A stretch of 64,000 nucleotides of DNA, taken from NCBI GenBank assembly GCA_013360215.1, contig JABWCP010000010.1, positions 34,731-98,730 of the forward strand, written 5' to 3'. Shown piece after piece: positions 48,301-56,220 of the stretch. Made by a program: the position numbers and the translations under genes. Numbering within the stretch: the first letter of the stretch is position 1; the number at the start of each line of letters is the position of its first letter. The stretch is from a bacterium (GTDB lineage: Bacteria > CLD3 > SB21). The notes below the pieces were generated by a model, which searched no databases, was not told where the DNA came from, and saw only the letters and a list, made by a program, of their open reading frames with translations.

Positions 48301-49675
48301 CTATCAGGATAATGATTTCGCCAAACGCAGCACTGTTGCGGATTTTTGAGGCGGATTGAAAAACTTCCTCGTCCATTTCATTCTGTGTTAGCTTTCCAAT
48401 TGATTTTCGCAAACCCAAATGGTGCAAGGTGGCTTCTACTATAATTACCGCACTGTCCACAATCAAACCAAAGTCAATTGCACCTAAACTCATAAGGTTT
48501 GCACTTACGCCAAATACATTCATTAAGCCCAATGCAAAAAGCATTGATAATGGAATTGCAGAGGCTACAATAAGTCCTGCCCGGAGGTTCCCAAGAAATA
48601 TGACCAAAACGAAGATTACTATTAATGCACCTTCAATTAAATTTTTTTCTACTGTGCTGATGGCTCGGTTTACTAAGTCTGTTCTGTCTAAGTATGGTTC
48701 TATTACTACATCTTTGGGTAATGATTTTTGAATGGTTTGCATTTTATCTTTAATTCTGCCAACCACATCGGCACTATTCGCCCCTTTTAGCATCATTACC
48801 ACTCCACCTACTGCATCTACTTCACCGTTGTAAGTCATAGCACCATAACGAACGGCACTGCCTAAGCAAACTTCGGCAACATCTTTTATCAAGATAGGAA
48901 TGCCGTTAGGATTGGTTTTTACAACAATATTTTTGATGTCGTCAAACGAACCAATCAAGCCAACGCCACGAATGAAATAAGCGTTTGGTTTTTTGTCAAT
49001 GTAGGCACCACCCGTGTTTTCGTTGTTCTTTTCCAATGCGGTAAAAATTTCGGGAATGGTAATTCCCATTGCAATTAAACGGTCAGGATTTACGGCAACT
49101 TCGTATTGTTTGAGTTGCCCGCCAAAGCTGTTTACTTCTGCAATTCCTGGTGTGCCATAAAGTTGTCGGGCAACAATCCAATCTTGCATTGTCCGCAAGT
49201 CCATTGCTGTGTATTTACTTTCACTGCCTTTTTTCGGGTGAATAATGTATTGATACACTTCGCCCAAACCTGTGCTAACGGGTGCTAATTCAGGTGTTCC
49301 AACACCTTTTGGGATTTTGCTTTCGGCTTCTTTAAGTCGTTCGTTTATGAGTTGTCGTGCAAAGTAGATGTCCACTTTGTCGTGAAAGACAACGGTAATT
49401 ACCGAAAGTCCGAAACGGGAAATGCTTCGCAATTCCTCTAAGTCGGGAAGGTTGGCAATGCTTTGTTCTATAGGATAAGTTACCAACTGTTCCACCTCTT
49501 GTCCTGCAAGGGTAGGGCAAACGGTGATGATTTGCACCTGATTGTTGGTAATGTCGGGAACTGCGTCAATAGGCAGTTTTGTAGCACTCCACACTCCCCA
49601 AACAATGAGTGCAAGCGTCATCAATGCAATGATGAATTTATTTTTTATGCTGAAAGCAATTATTTTGTCTAACAT
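45314..49675 (-). CDS. CzcA/CusA heavy-metal RND pump fused to a TolC-like outer membrane domain
   Basis: The first about 1030 residues are a heavy-metal RND pump with two sets of membrane segments and periplasmic loops; TM4 carries GAIDFGLIVDSAVIIVE (Asp401, Asp407), which resembles the Zn/Co/Cd-type (HME1-like) motif more than that of Cu/Ag pumps. After a linker comes an internal hydrophobic signal-like stretch (about 1036-1056, TAIVVFALLSFNAANAQ), then a TolC/CusC-like outer membrane channel (about 1060-1453) with long coiled helices. Such fusions occur in Bacteroidota. The single ORF thus supplies both inner pump and exit duct; cleavage after the internal signal is possible. Metal specificity is uncertain. 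Confidence 0.92.
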   Translation of the reverse strand: MLDKIIAFSIKNKFIIALMTLALIVWGVWSATKLPIDAVPDITNNQVQIITVCPTLAGQEVEQLVTYPIEQSIANLPDLEELRSISRFGLSVITVVFHDKVDIYFARQLINERLKEAESKIPKGVGTPELAPVSTGLGEVYQYIIHPKKGSESKYTAMDLRTMQDWIVARQLYGTPGIAEVNSFGGQLKQYEVAVNPDRLIAMGITIPEIFTALEKNNENTGGAYIDKKPNAYFIRGVGLIGSFDDIKNIVVKTNPNGIPILIKDVAEVCLGSAVRYGAMTYNGEVDAVGGVVMMLKGANSADVVGRIKDKMQTIQKSLPKDVVIEPYLDRTDLVNRAISTVEKNLIEGALIVIFVLVIFLGNLRAGLIVASAIPLSMLFALGLMNVFGVSANLMSLGAIDFGLIVDSAVIIVEATLHHLGLRKSIGKLTQNEMDEEVFQSASKIRNSAAFGEIIILIVYIPILTLIGIEGKMFRPMAQTVGFAIFGALILSLTYIPMMCAAFLPKTISHKQTFSDRMMNLFQRIYAPLLDKAIRFKKVIVGITVAVFVVSVFLFSKLGGEFIPTLQEGDFAFHCILPQGTSLSQSLETSMQASRIIKEFDEVKMVVGKTGAAEVPTDPMPPEATDMMIILKQPSEWKRDVTYDELAEEIERKLSTIPGVFFEKNQPIQMRFNELMTGIRQDVAVKIFGENMDTLLAYANKVNSVVQSVDGATEPSVERVAGLPQIVIKYNRSQIANYGLNIEDINHIVSTAFAGGGAGVVYENERKFDLVVRLDSTHRNNIDDVSHLYIPTTNGTQIPLSQVAEIKMELGPAQISREDGKRRIVVGFNISGRDVASVVTDIQKELNEKVKLPEGYYYTYGGTFENLQAASKRLMIALPVALALIFMLLYFTFGSVKQATLIYTAIPMSAIGGVFALLIRDMPFSISAGIGFIALFGVAVLNGIVLIGTFNQLEKDGMTDIIQRIKEGTKIRLRPVLMTATVASLGFLPMALSHGAGAEVQKPLATVVIGGLITATFLTLIVLPLLYLMFSKIKKPIRKISATAIVVFALLSFNAANAQTPTAKTISVEDAISSALKNNLEMQSQQLNVQSSATLKKSVFELPKTDVNFQFGQFNSINQDKAFQVSQSIPFPTYYTAKSGLYKAELQSSELQQQATANEIKAQVQYWFYQLQYLQTTKKQLQSLDSLYNDFVNAAALRYKTGETNLLEKTTAETKRGQLSQLLKQNETEFTTAYNSLKSLMNTSEDFTISVSENLQPLVLSSSFDTTLIANNPSLKVLYQQAIIAEQNKKLETASTLPDYSVGYFNQSLIGVQTINGSDVFFDRSKRFQGFNIGISIPLTFFSNAAKIKSLDYKQQALQKVADNGKLILQNQLQNAFQQYNQNLSQYNYYKTTALPNADIIISTATLGFKSGDIGYIEYLQALQTATDVQLSYLQSVNQINQSIININFLINK

Positions 49676-49708
49676 TATTTTTTAATCAATTTAATGAATG
49701 AATACACG

Positions 49709-49770
49709 ATTACTTGCGGTGCGTTAGCACCGTAAGTAGTTTTGTTTTGTTCCGCTGAAGGCGGAACCTC
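49709..49770 (-). other. Two stable hairpins before the RND pump gene
   Basis: TTACTTGCGGTGC/GCACCGTAAGTAG with a 4-base loop (49712-49740, one mismatch) and GTTCCGC/GCGGAAC with a 5-base loop (49751-49769) lie between the DUF6660-like gene and the efflux pump. There is no T-run, so a role in mRNA stability or attenuation is more likely than termination. Confidence 0.45.
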
Positions 49771-49779
49771 ATAAATTCA

Positions 49780-50103
49780 TTAACTGATTTTAGGCGGCTG
49801 CCAAATAGATAAATACACCTCTGAAACAAAAGAGGCGTTGTAAACAAGAAAGTCTTGAGATGCAAAAGGTGTCAGGTTGTATAATGCAGTCGGGTAGAAA
49901 ATGTTGGTCATAGATTGTCCGCAACAAGCACACATACAAGAAGGTGAGCAATTCTCGGTGTCGCTGTCGTGGTCTGAGTGGTCGGTTGTGGCGAAAGTAG
50001 ATTGTTCTGAACCATGATATTTACAGTCGTCCTTGTCGCTGCAAGGCATAACCGCCAAAGCCAACAAGTAAAAACTGAATATGAGTGTCAAAATTTTTTT
50101 CAC
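49780..50103 (-). CDS. Small DUF6660-like metal-operon protein
   Basis: About 107 residues: signal peptide (VKKILTLIFSFYLLALAVMP), a short Cys/His/Asp-rich segment (CSDKDDCKYHG, HSDHDSDTENCSP), a CMCACCGQ cluster and the C-terminal YLSIWQPPKIS. The start is GTG at 50103; the longer frame upstream has no support. The family (I believe DUF6660) accompanies Bacteroidota RND metal pumps. The same final motif ends the Cys-rich protein at 54877-55248, so the two are related. Likely a periplasmic metal-binding or sensor accessory protein. Confidence 0.75.
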   Translation of the reverse strand: MKKILTLIFSFYLLALAVMPCSDKDDCKYHGSEQSTFATTDHSDHDSDTENCSPSCMCACCGQSMTNIFYPTALYNLTPFASQDFLVYNASFVSEVYLSIWQPPKIS

Positions 50104-50161
50104 GGAGCAAATGTAAGGAAGTCCGCCGAATGTTACAATACCGAAATGCGCGGTATAACTT

Positions 50162-50679
50162 TTAGGTGCTGTTATAACCAGTACGGCGTACATTGCTTAC
50201 GTTTTCCTTATGTGTCTGCATAACCATTTTAAACTGAGTTGTCAATACTGGTAATAACGAAATGATTAAACTAATGACGAAAATACTGTCGTAGCGAATG
50301 TCATTGTATCTCAAGACCCTTGTCCCGTCGTCACAGGCAGTGCATTCAAGTAGTTTAATTGAACTGTCAAAATAGAAATACAACATTACTGTTACTGGAA
50401 AAATTAATATAGCTAATACACAATTAATTAATCTTTGTCTTGGTGTCTGCTTAAAGATGAAATAGGAAAACAGAGTCGTGTAGAGTCCGAAAGAGATAAC
50501 AAACAAGTCACTTGCGAAATGGAAGTATTTACGAGGATGCTAAATGAAATTTTATAATTTGTCAGCGAACAATATAAATGCCTGATTGTTTTTTGATAAG
50601 TGTCCTCGAAGTAAAACGAAAGTCCAGCCGTCACGACAAATATTAAGAAGAGAATAATTATGGTTTTCAACTTTGTCAT
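50162..50679 (-). pseudogene. Frameshifted small membrane protein gene
   Basis: Two overlapping minus-strand frames look like the halves of one gene. Codons from 50679 give MTKLKTIIILFLIFVVTAGL to ...SLTNYKISFS. A shift of frame near 50530 continues as HPRKYFHFASDLFVISFGLYT and on to 50162 (...RRTGYNST). Joined, they make a roughly 170-residue protein with four hydrophobic segments and DTxxxxxxxLxC-type motifs between them. It may be decayed, or two small genes; a sequencing error is also possible. No function assigned. Confidence 0.5.
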
Positions 50680-50708
50680 TTAATTGTCCGGGTCTGTCTG
50701 CCGTATTG

Positions 50709-50842
50709 GTTATAACGGTTCTCGGCTTTGCGTAGTGGCGGACTTAGAAGTACTTCACTGTCAGCCTACCACAAATGCTGATTAGATGCACAAAGTTACA
50801 ATTTTGCACTGAGCCCGCCATTACGCAAAACCGATGTTGTGC
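50709..50842 (-). other. attC-like site F (best paired)
   Basis: Cores are GTTATAAC (50709-50716) and GTTGTGC (50836-50842). The arm GGCTTTGCGTAGTGGCGGAC (about 50724-50743) pairs almost throughout with GCCCGCCATTACGCAAAACC (about 50813-50832). Length is 134 bp. It lies after the multicopper oxidase gene, separated by about 130 bp of AT-poor spacer that holds a TTGCCAAGT/ACTTGGCAA inverted repeat. Confidence 0.75.
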
Positions 50843-50975
50843 CTTCGTTGTTCTTTTTCGTCTGTTATGTTGTCGGTCAATACTGTCAGCATTGGGAAAG
50901 CTATACTCTTTGCCAAGTTTTGGTTTGCGTGTCGGCTCGTGCGACTTGGCAATGTGTATGGCTTGTGGGTTGGAT

Positions 50976-53207
50976 TTAATAATTAAGTGTCAGTCCTATT
51001 CCAAAACCCATATCACTGTCGTAATGTGTTCTGAACCCTAAGTTTTTACTTGCGATATAATTTAGTCCAAACATATATTCTTTGTCTGTATTTACCATAA
51101 ATGAGGCTCTAAACCTTTTTGAAAGCGGAATGTCTTCACGTCTTAATTGTACTCTTACATTTCCATCGTGATAGACTTCTGTTTGTAAAATTACAAGCAT
51201 TGGTAAAGTATAAGCCACCCCTAAACTAAATTGTGTCCGATTGTCTTTGGTGTTTGTCTGCCCAAAAATATTTTTTTCAAATTCCCCATCTTGTTTTCTG
51301 TATCGCCAATCAAAACCAACAAATGGCATTAGCCATTGGTTTCTGCCAATGTATCGTCCTATGTGGGTTTCAGTTTCATAACCGTGTCTGTCGTGATAAC
51401 CTAATCGCCATTCTGTGCCAAAACTCCAACGGGTATTTTGTAACATAGTCATTCCGTCATTACCATTGGTTGCAAAGTCGTTTTGGAACATAAAATGTAG
51501 TTCATTGCTTTCCCGTTGTAATTTTTTGTAAGCCCATTTTTTATCAGGCAGCAAGGGATTGGGTTCTTGGTTTTCTGTGCTAAAAACTCGGTTCATTCCT
51601 GCCATCATATGGTAGAGAATATGACAATGAAAAAACCAATCGCCATCTAAATTGGCTTCAAATTCTATAACATTGGTTTCCATTGGCATTATGTCCAACA
51701 CATTTTTAAGTGGTGCATAATCACCTTGTCCGTTTATAACCCTAAAATCGTGTCCGTGCAAGTGCATTGGGTGTCGCATCATTGAATTGTTGTAGAGTGT
51801 TATTCTTACAATTTCACCTTTTTTGATTAGAATTTTATCAGTTTCTGCAAGCACTCGGTTGTCCATACTCCACACATAGCGGTTCATATTGCCTGTTAAT
51901 TCAAACCTTAATTCTCTGATAGGTGCATCTTTTGGTAAAGTGGTTTTGGTGGGTGATTTCAGCATTGCGTAGTTTAATGTAACAATGTCATTGCTTGGCA
52001 TTGTATGATTGCTATGGTCTGAATGTTGAGATGATTTTGGTTTATTTTCTCCTGTAATTTCATGGTACATTACCGTATTCATATCCATTTGTTGAAGCGA
52101 CATATCCATTCCCATATCGTTCATTTTGCCGTTCATTTTCATCATATCATTCATCATCTTCATTCCTTCAAAATATTTCAGTTTGGGCAATGGACTTACT
52201 AACTGTTTGATACCTGAACCAATATAAATTGATGCCGATTTGGTGCGGTCTTCGGGTGTTGCCAAAAATTCGTAAGAAGTATTTTCTGCGGGAATGGTAA
52301 CAATTACGTCATACGTTTCTGAAACCCCGATTATCAGTCTATCTACCACAACAGGCTCAACATCATTGCCATCATTGGAAACTACTGTAATTTTTCCACC
52401 TGCGTAGGTGAGCCAAAAATAAGATGATGCACCACCGTTTGAAATTCGCAATCTTACTTTATCGCCTGCTTTGAATTGAGAAAGTTGACTTTCAGATGTT
52501 CCGTTAATCAAAAATTTATCATAGTACACATCACTCACATCCATTGCCAACATTCGTTTCCATTCGTTGGTTAATTTGGTTTTGAAATGCCCTGCTTTTA
52601 TGGCTTCTCCATAACTCTGAACGGTGTTTTTCTTGATGGCAAACCAATCATTGGCATTGTGTAACATTCTGTGAACATTGTCAGGATTATAGTCTGTCCA
52701 TTCGCTTAAAATAATTGGAACAGTCGGCAAATCGTCAATCCCTTTTCTGAAAGTAGGGTCGTCTGTTCTTTTAAGAAGAACCATTGAGCCGTACATTCCA
52801 ATTTGTTCTTGTAGTCCGCTATGACTGTGATACCAATGTGTGCCGTTTTGAATTATCGGGAAACGATAAATGTGCGTGGTATTAGGTTCTATCGGCATTT
52901 GGGTCAGGTACGGAACGCCATCTTCTTTATTAGGCAAATACAAACCGTGCCAATGCAAAGATGTACTTTCTTTAAGCCTATTGTGTACGTGTATTTCTGC
53001 TGTGTCGCCTTCTGTAAACGTAAGTGTAGGCATTGGAATTTGTCCGTTTACGGCAATGGCTCGTTTTTCTTTACCTGTAAAATTTACGATAGTGTCTTTT
53101 ACAAAAAGGTCATATCGGACTACTTTTTGGGCGATAGTGTTTGTGGTTGCCAATAGTAAAACAACTATCGGCAACAGTTTTTTATAAATATTTTTTTGAT
53201 TATCCAT
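50976..53207 (-). CDS. Multicopper oxidase (CopA-like) fused to a CopB-like outer membrane domain
   Basis: A signal peptide (about 1-27) precedes three cupredoxin domains with all copper motifs: HWHG (85-88), HWYHSH (124-129), HPMHLHGHDF (near 480) and HCHILYHMMAGM (near 525). A Met-rich segment (MMNDMMKMNGKMNDMGMDM) lies between domains, as in CopA/PcoA oxidases that detoxify Cu(I). After about residue 570 the protein continues with about 170 residues of alternating, aromatic-rich strands ending FGIGLTLNY, resembling the beta-barrel of CopB/PcoB. In most bacteria these are separate proteins. First of a two-gene unit with the methyltransferase. Confidence 0.9.
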   Translation of the reverse strand: MDNQKNIYKKLLPIVVLLLATTNTIAQKVVRYDLFVKDTIVNFTGKEKRAIAVNGQIPMPTLTFTEGDTAEIHVHNRLKESTSLHWHGLYLPNKEDGVPYLTQMPIEPNTTHIYRFPIIQNGTHWYHSHSGLQEQIGMYGSMVLLKRTDDPTFRKGIDDLPTVPIILSEWTDYNPDNVHRMLHNANDWFAIKKNTVQSYGEAIKAGHFKTKLTNEWKRMLAMDVSDVYYDKFLINGTSESQLSQFKAGDKVRLRISNGGASSYFWLTYAGGKITVVSNDGNDVEPVVVDRLIIGVSETYDVIVTIPAENTSYEFLATPEDRTKSASIYIGSGIKQLVSPLPKLKYFEGMKMMNDMMKMNGKMNDMGMDMSLQQMDMNTVMYHEITGENKPKSSQHSDHSNHTMPSNDIVTLNYAMLKSPTKTTLPKDAPIRELRFELTGNMNRYVWSMDNRVLAETDKILIKKGEIVRITLYNNSMMRHPMHLHGHDFRVINGQGDYAPLKNVLDIMPMETNVIEFEANLDGDWFFHCHILYHMMAGMNRVFSTENQEPNPLLPDKKWAYKKLQRESNELHFMFQNDFATNGNDGMTMLQNTRWSFGTEWRLGYHDRHGYETETHIGRYIGRNQWLMPFVGFDWRYRKQDGEFEKNIFGQTNTKDNRTQFSLGVAYTLPMLVILQTEVYHDGNVRVQLRREDIPLSKRFRASFMVNTDKEYMFGLNYIASKNLGFRTHYDSDMGFGIGLTLNY

Positions 53208-53867
53208 TTAAGAAATTTCATTTTTTGTTGCATTGAAATAGGAAAATGTGCCAATTGCTGTATTGATAGATTTTGTTACCAAAACATTGTCAAAACCTGC
53301 TTTTGTAATAAAATCGGGCATCAATCCTTTTACATTATCATTCGTGGTTTTGAAACCATCTAACAATTGAACCAATCTAAAAGTAAATCGCATTAACTTG
53401 TTCTGTGCTTTTCCCCAATCGGCAATAATGAGTTTACCGTTAGGTTTCAAAACCCGATGCAACTCTTTAAGACAATTCAATTTTGTTTCAGCATCTAATT
53501 GATGAAAAACCAAACAATTGTAAACTTTATCAAAAGTGTTATCGGTAAAAGGTAAAATACCACCATCGTATAAATGCAATGGAATTGAAGTATTATTTTT
53601 TGCCAATTTATGTTCGGCAATCGCCTTTACTTTGGGGTCTATATCCAATCCTTCTAATTTTGTTTTTGGATTTTTCTTATGTGCCAAAATCAAATTTTGT
53701 CCTGTACCAAAGCCAAATTCTAAAATCTTTTCGTTCGCTTGTGGATTGATTTCTTCAACCAAAAGTCTTCTGAATTTTTTTTCGGGCATAGTAATTTTAA
53801 TTGCCAAATCATAATAGGCAGTTAAAAAATCGTAACCCAATGCTGGAATATATTTTTTATTTTCCAT
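53208..53867 (-). CDS. Class I SAM-dependent methyltransferase (UbiE/MenG-like)
   Basis: The 219-residue protein has the SAM loop KILEFGFGTGQNLIL (about 43-57), GLDIDPKVKAIAE, DKVYNCLVFHQL and LHRVLKPNGKLIIADWGKAQ, a small-molecule methyltransferase of the UbiE group. Its stop abuts the multicopper oxidase start. Such enzymes are often found beside copper oxidase genes in Bacteroidota; the substrate is unknown. Confidence 0.85.
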   Translation of the reverse strand: MENKKYIPALGYDFLTAYYDLAIKITMPEKKFRRLLVEEINPQANEKILEFGFGTGQNLILAHKKNPKTKLEGLDIDPKVKAIAEHKLAKNNTSIPLHLYDGGILPFTDNTFDKVYNCLVFHQLDAETKLNCLKELHRVLKPNGKLIIADWGKAQNKLMRFTFRLVQLLDGFKTTNDNVKGLMPDFITKAGFDNVLVTKSINTAIGTFSYFNATKNEIS

Positions 53868-53882
53868 TTGTTTTTTCGTTTA

Positions 53883-53917
53883 AAAAATGGTGTAGCCAAA
53901 TAGGCTACACCATTTTT
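53883..53917 (-). terminator. Intrinsic terminator after the HMA/DUF3347 gene
   Basis: ATGGTGTAGCC and GGCTACACCAT form an 11-bp stem with a 5-base loop, flanked by A/T-runs. On the minus strand it follows the stop of the gene at 53920 and precedes the methyltransferase start, so it separates two transcription units or attenuates read-through. Confidence 0.85.
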
Positions 53918-53919
53918 GG

Positions 53920-54783
53920 TTATTCAATTGTTTCTACCGTTTTACCACAAGTAAGCATTTTAGAACCGTAATAAGGGTTTTTAACTGCATTTTCCTTGCT
54001 CAACCAATTAGCACCTTTGCCATTGTTTGCCATTGGGCAATGTTGGTAATAAGTAGGCGTTTCTTGTTTAGAAACTTTCAAGAGTTGATACATATTATCT
54101 GACAAAGTATTGAAATGGTCTCTTTGATGTCCCGTATCTTTGGTTTCTTCGATGTGTTCGGTATCAAATTTCAAGTCTTTCATTACTTTCATCCAAACAG
54201 TATGCTCTTCATTTGAAAGTTTATTCATCTGTACCGCATTAAGAGCATTGAGCAATTCTTTTGCTTTGGAAGAAGCTAGATTTCCGTCAGACTTTACCAA
54301 AGCATCTTTTAGAGCGAAGTAATTTTCAAAAACTGATGATAGTTGATTTACTTCTTGTTTTGTTTCAGTTGGCTTGTCTGTTGCTCCACCGTGATTGTGA
54401 TTAGTATGGTCGTTAATCGTTTCTGATTTCACAATTTCCGTTTTTTTTGCACGGTCGTATTGGCAACAATTAGGAAGTTTGGCATACGCATCATCAGGTG
54501 CAAGAAATTGGTCGCTATCGTAACCTGCCAATGCAATCCGTTTTAAGATTTCGTCTTGACTGGTTTTACTTGGGTCGTATGTAAGCGTAGCCATTTTGGT
54601 ATCTTTGTTCCAATCTACTTGGGCTACTTTCTTAACATTTCCTGTTTTTTCAATGGTGCTTTCGCACATTCCGCAGTTACCATATATTTTTACGCTTTCG
54701 GTTTTGGCGTTTTTTATTTGAGCGTTACACGCTGTGAACGATAGCAATAGGGTAATTGCCATCAATATTTTTATTGATTTCAT
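53920..54783 (-). CDS. Secreted HMA-domain protein with DUF3347
   Basis: After a signal/lipoprotein-like N-terminus (MKSIKILMAITLLLSFTAC) comes a heavy-metal-associated domain with GNCGMCESTIEK (metal-binding CGMC) and AGYDSDQF, then CC in LPNCCQYD and a DUF3347 domain (from about 145) with the typical C-terminal YQHCPMANNGKGANWLS and NPYYGSKMLTCG motif also found at the CusB metal-binding region. It is predicted to bind copper or a similar ion in the periplasm and hand it to the efflux system. Length is 287 residues. Confidence 0.88.
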   Translation of the reverse strand: MKSIKILMAITLLLSFTACNAQIKNAKTESVKIYGNCGMCESTIEKTGNVKKVAQVDWNKDTKMATLTYDPSKTSQDEILKRIALAGYDSDQFLAPDDAYAKLPNCCQYDRAKKTEIVKSETINDHTNHNHGGATDKPTETKQEVNQLSSVFENYFALKDALVKSDGNLASSKAKELLNALNAVQMNKLSNEEHTVWMKVMKDLKFDTEHIEETKDTGHQRDHFNTLSDNMYQLLKVSKQETPTYYQHCPMANNGKGANWLSKENAVKNPYYGSKMLTCGKTVETIE

Positions 54784-54876
54784 CTTTTTTTAAATTAAAT
54801 GTTTAACGAATAATTGAATTTGAAAGCAAGAAAAATGCTTTCAATTAGACAGACCTATGGCTGTCAAGGCAAAAAA

Positions 54877-55248
54877 TTAGCCTATTTTGGGCGGTTGCCA
54901 AATAGAAAGGAAACCTGATGAATAATAGGTATCTTGATAATAAAAGTTAAGCTTACTAACGATTATTGTAATTCCTGAAAATCCGTCAAAAAAAGGAATT
55001 GTAAAGTTTGTGCAATTAGTAGGACAATGACAAGCTGGATTACCGCATTTCCCATCACAATCTTTACCGTGTTTACCACATTGTCTTTTTTCTGTGTTGC
55101 AACAATCTTTTTTTTCTGTCTTCGTATTAGATTGTTTGGTGCTAGTATTTTCTATGTTTTCAGAATTTGACCCACAAGCATAAGAGTCTGTTGGTGTCAA
55201 AAAGAAACCAATCAGGGTTAATAATGCTATGTAAAAAAATCTAGTCAT
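54877..55248 (-). CDS. Cys-rich secreted protein sharing the WQPPKI C-terminus
   Basis: A signal peptide (about 1-24, ending SYAC) is followed by a Cys-rich cluster (DCCNTEKRQCGKHGKDCDGK and CGNPACHCP) and ends SSGFLSIWQPPKIG, nearly identical to the end of the DUF6660-like protein at 49780-50103. Both genes are preceded by TACATTTGC, which contains the Bacteroidota -7 element TAnnTTTG. Probable metal-binding accessory protein; 123 residues. Confidence 0.78.
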   Translation of the reverse strand: MTRFFYIALLTLIGFFLTPTDSYACGSNSENIENTSTKQSNTKTEKKDCCNTEKRQCGKHGKDCDGKCGNPACHCPTNCTNFTIPFFDGFSGITIIVSKLNFYYQDTYYSSGFLSIWQPPKIG

Positions 55249-55388
55249 ATTCTTTATAACTGCAAATGTACAAATTTTATTCTGTCAAGCGTTGGTAAAA
55301 AACAGCTCTTTTGGTTTTTCAGCGTTGGCTTTATGTGTCGGCAAAAAACCAAATGTGCTGTTTGTGCGGTCGGCTTTTCTACAATGAG

Positions 55389-55521
55389 GCACAACGGTTT
55401 GGGTATTGCCGAAGGCGGGGACTTTTAGCACTGAACTTCAATAGAATTACTAAAGTTCAAATAAAGCAAAAAAGTTCAATAGAAGAACTTTAGCCCCGCT
55501 TTTGGCAATACCTTGTTAGCC
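55389..55521 (-). other. attC-like site G (different arm sequence)
   Basis: Cores are GCACAAC (55389-55395) and GTTAGCC (55515-55521). Arms: GGGTATTGCCGAAGGCGGGG (about 55400-55419) pairs with CCCCGCTTTTGGCAATACC (about 55494-55512). Its arm sequence is unrelated to that of sites B-F but the pairing and length (133 bp) are the same. The right core overlaps the stop codon of the next gene. Confidence 0.75.
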
Positions 55522-56205
55522 ATAGTTTTTTATTAACCCGTTTAGGTTGTTTTCTTTTAATAATTTGTCAATATACTTTCCTCTACTACTTGTTTTTCTT
55601 TGGTATGGAGCAAATAAAGAAGTTACTTGATTAAATTCTTCGTTAAGTTTTAGAAGTTCATCTCTGTTAGTTTCGTTTAAAGTACTATTTCCATACTTTT
55701 GATTAAATTCAATAAGTTTTTTAATGACGATTTCCTTTTCTACAATTTCTTTTTCAGAAGCATTTAAAGTGCATATTCCGTAAATTCCATTACAATAATG
55801 TTTCCATTCTGTTTCAAAAACTTCATTTAGTAACCTATCTATTTCTTCCGTTTTATTTATGAATAGATTGTCATACGCAAATTTATTTTCGTTGTGATTC
55901 TTTAAATTTTGAACGAAATTTTGTTTAAATGTTTCTTTTATTTCTTCTGGTTTTTTCTTGAAATTCTTGTAGTCGTTTAACTTTTCAATATGACTTTTTG
56001 AAAAATATTTTTCGTATTTAGTATTTACTAATTTGTCGGATAAAGGCGAAGTTATTATTTCTTGTTTCTCAATAGAATAGGAGTAATTAGGAATAATCTC
56101 CTTTTCTATTAGCTCTAAAATTTCGGTTTCAGAGAATCCTGTTTTTTCAGACAATTCTTTTAATTCAATAAAATTTTCTTTTATGTATTGCGTATCTGTT
56201 TTCAT
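55516..56205 (-). CDS. Hypothetical protein, DUF6058-like
   Basis: A 229-residue soluble protein rich in Lys, Glu and Asn. It begins with an HTH/MerR-like stretch (LKELSEKTGFSETEILELIE) and has a central motif HYCNGIYGICTLNAS that I associate with DUF6058. Its stop codon lies within the attC-like site G and it forms a single-gene cassette with site H upstream. Function unknown. Confidence 0.6.
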   Translation of the reverse strand: MKTDTQYIKENFIELKELSEKTGFSETEILELIEKEIIPNYSYSIEKQEIITSPLSDKLVNTKYEKYFSKSHIEKLNDYKNFKKKPEEIKETFKQNFVQNLKNHNENKFAYDNLFINKTEEIDRLLNEVFETEWKHYCNGIYGICTLNASEKEIVEKEIVIKKLIEFNQKYGNSTLNETNRDELLKLNEEFNQVTSLFAPYQRKTSSRGKYIDKLLKENNLNGLIKNYG

Positions 56206-56220
56206 TTTTGTTAAAATTAT

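Noticed and set aside
50150-50180. GGTATAAC...GTTATAACC as an eighth attC-like site
   Set aside because: Only an 8-bp inverted repeat with an 11-base spacer; I could not find paired arms or a second core at the usual distance, so it is listed only as a possible remnant.
55260-55388. TTTGGTTTTT...AAAAAACCAAA inverted repeat as a terminator or attC
   Set aside because: The loop is about 22 bases and there are no core motifs or T-run in a useful place; left unannotated.
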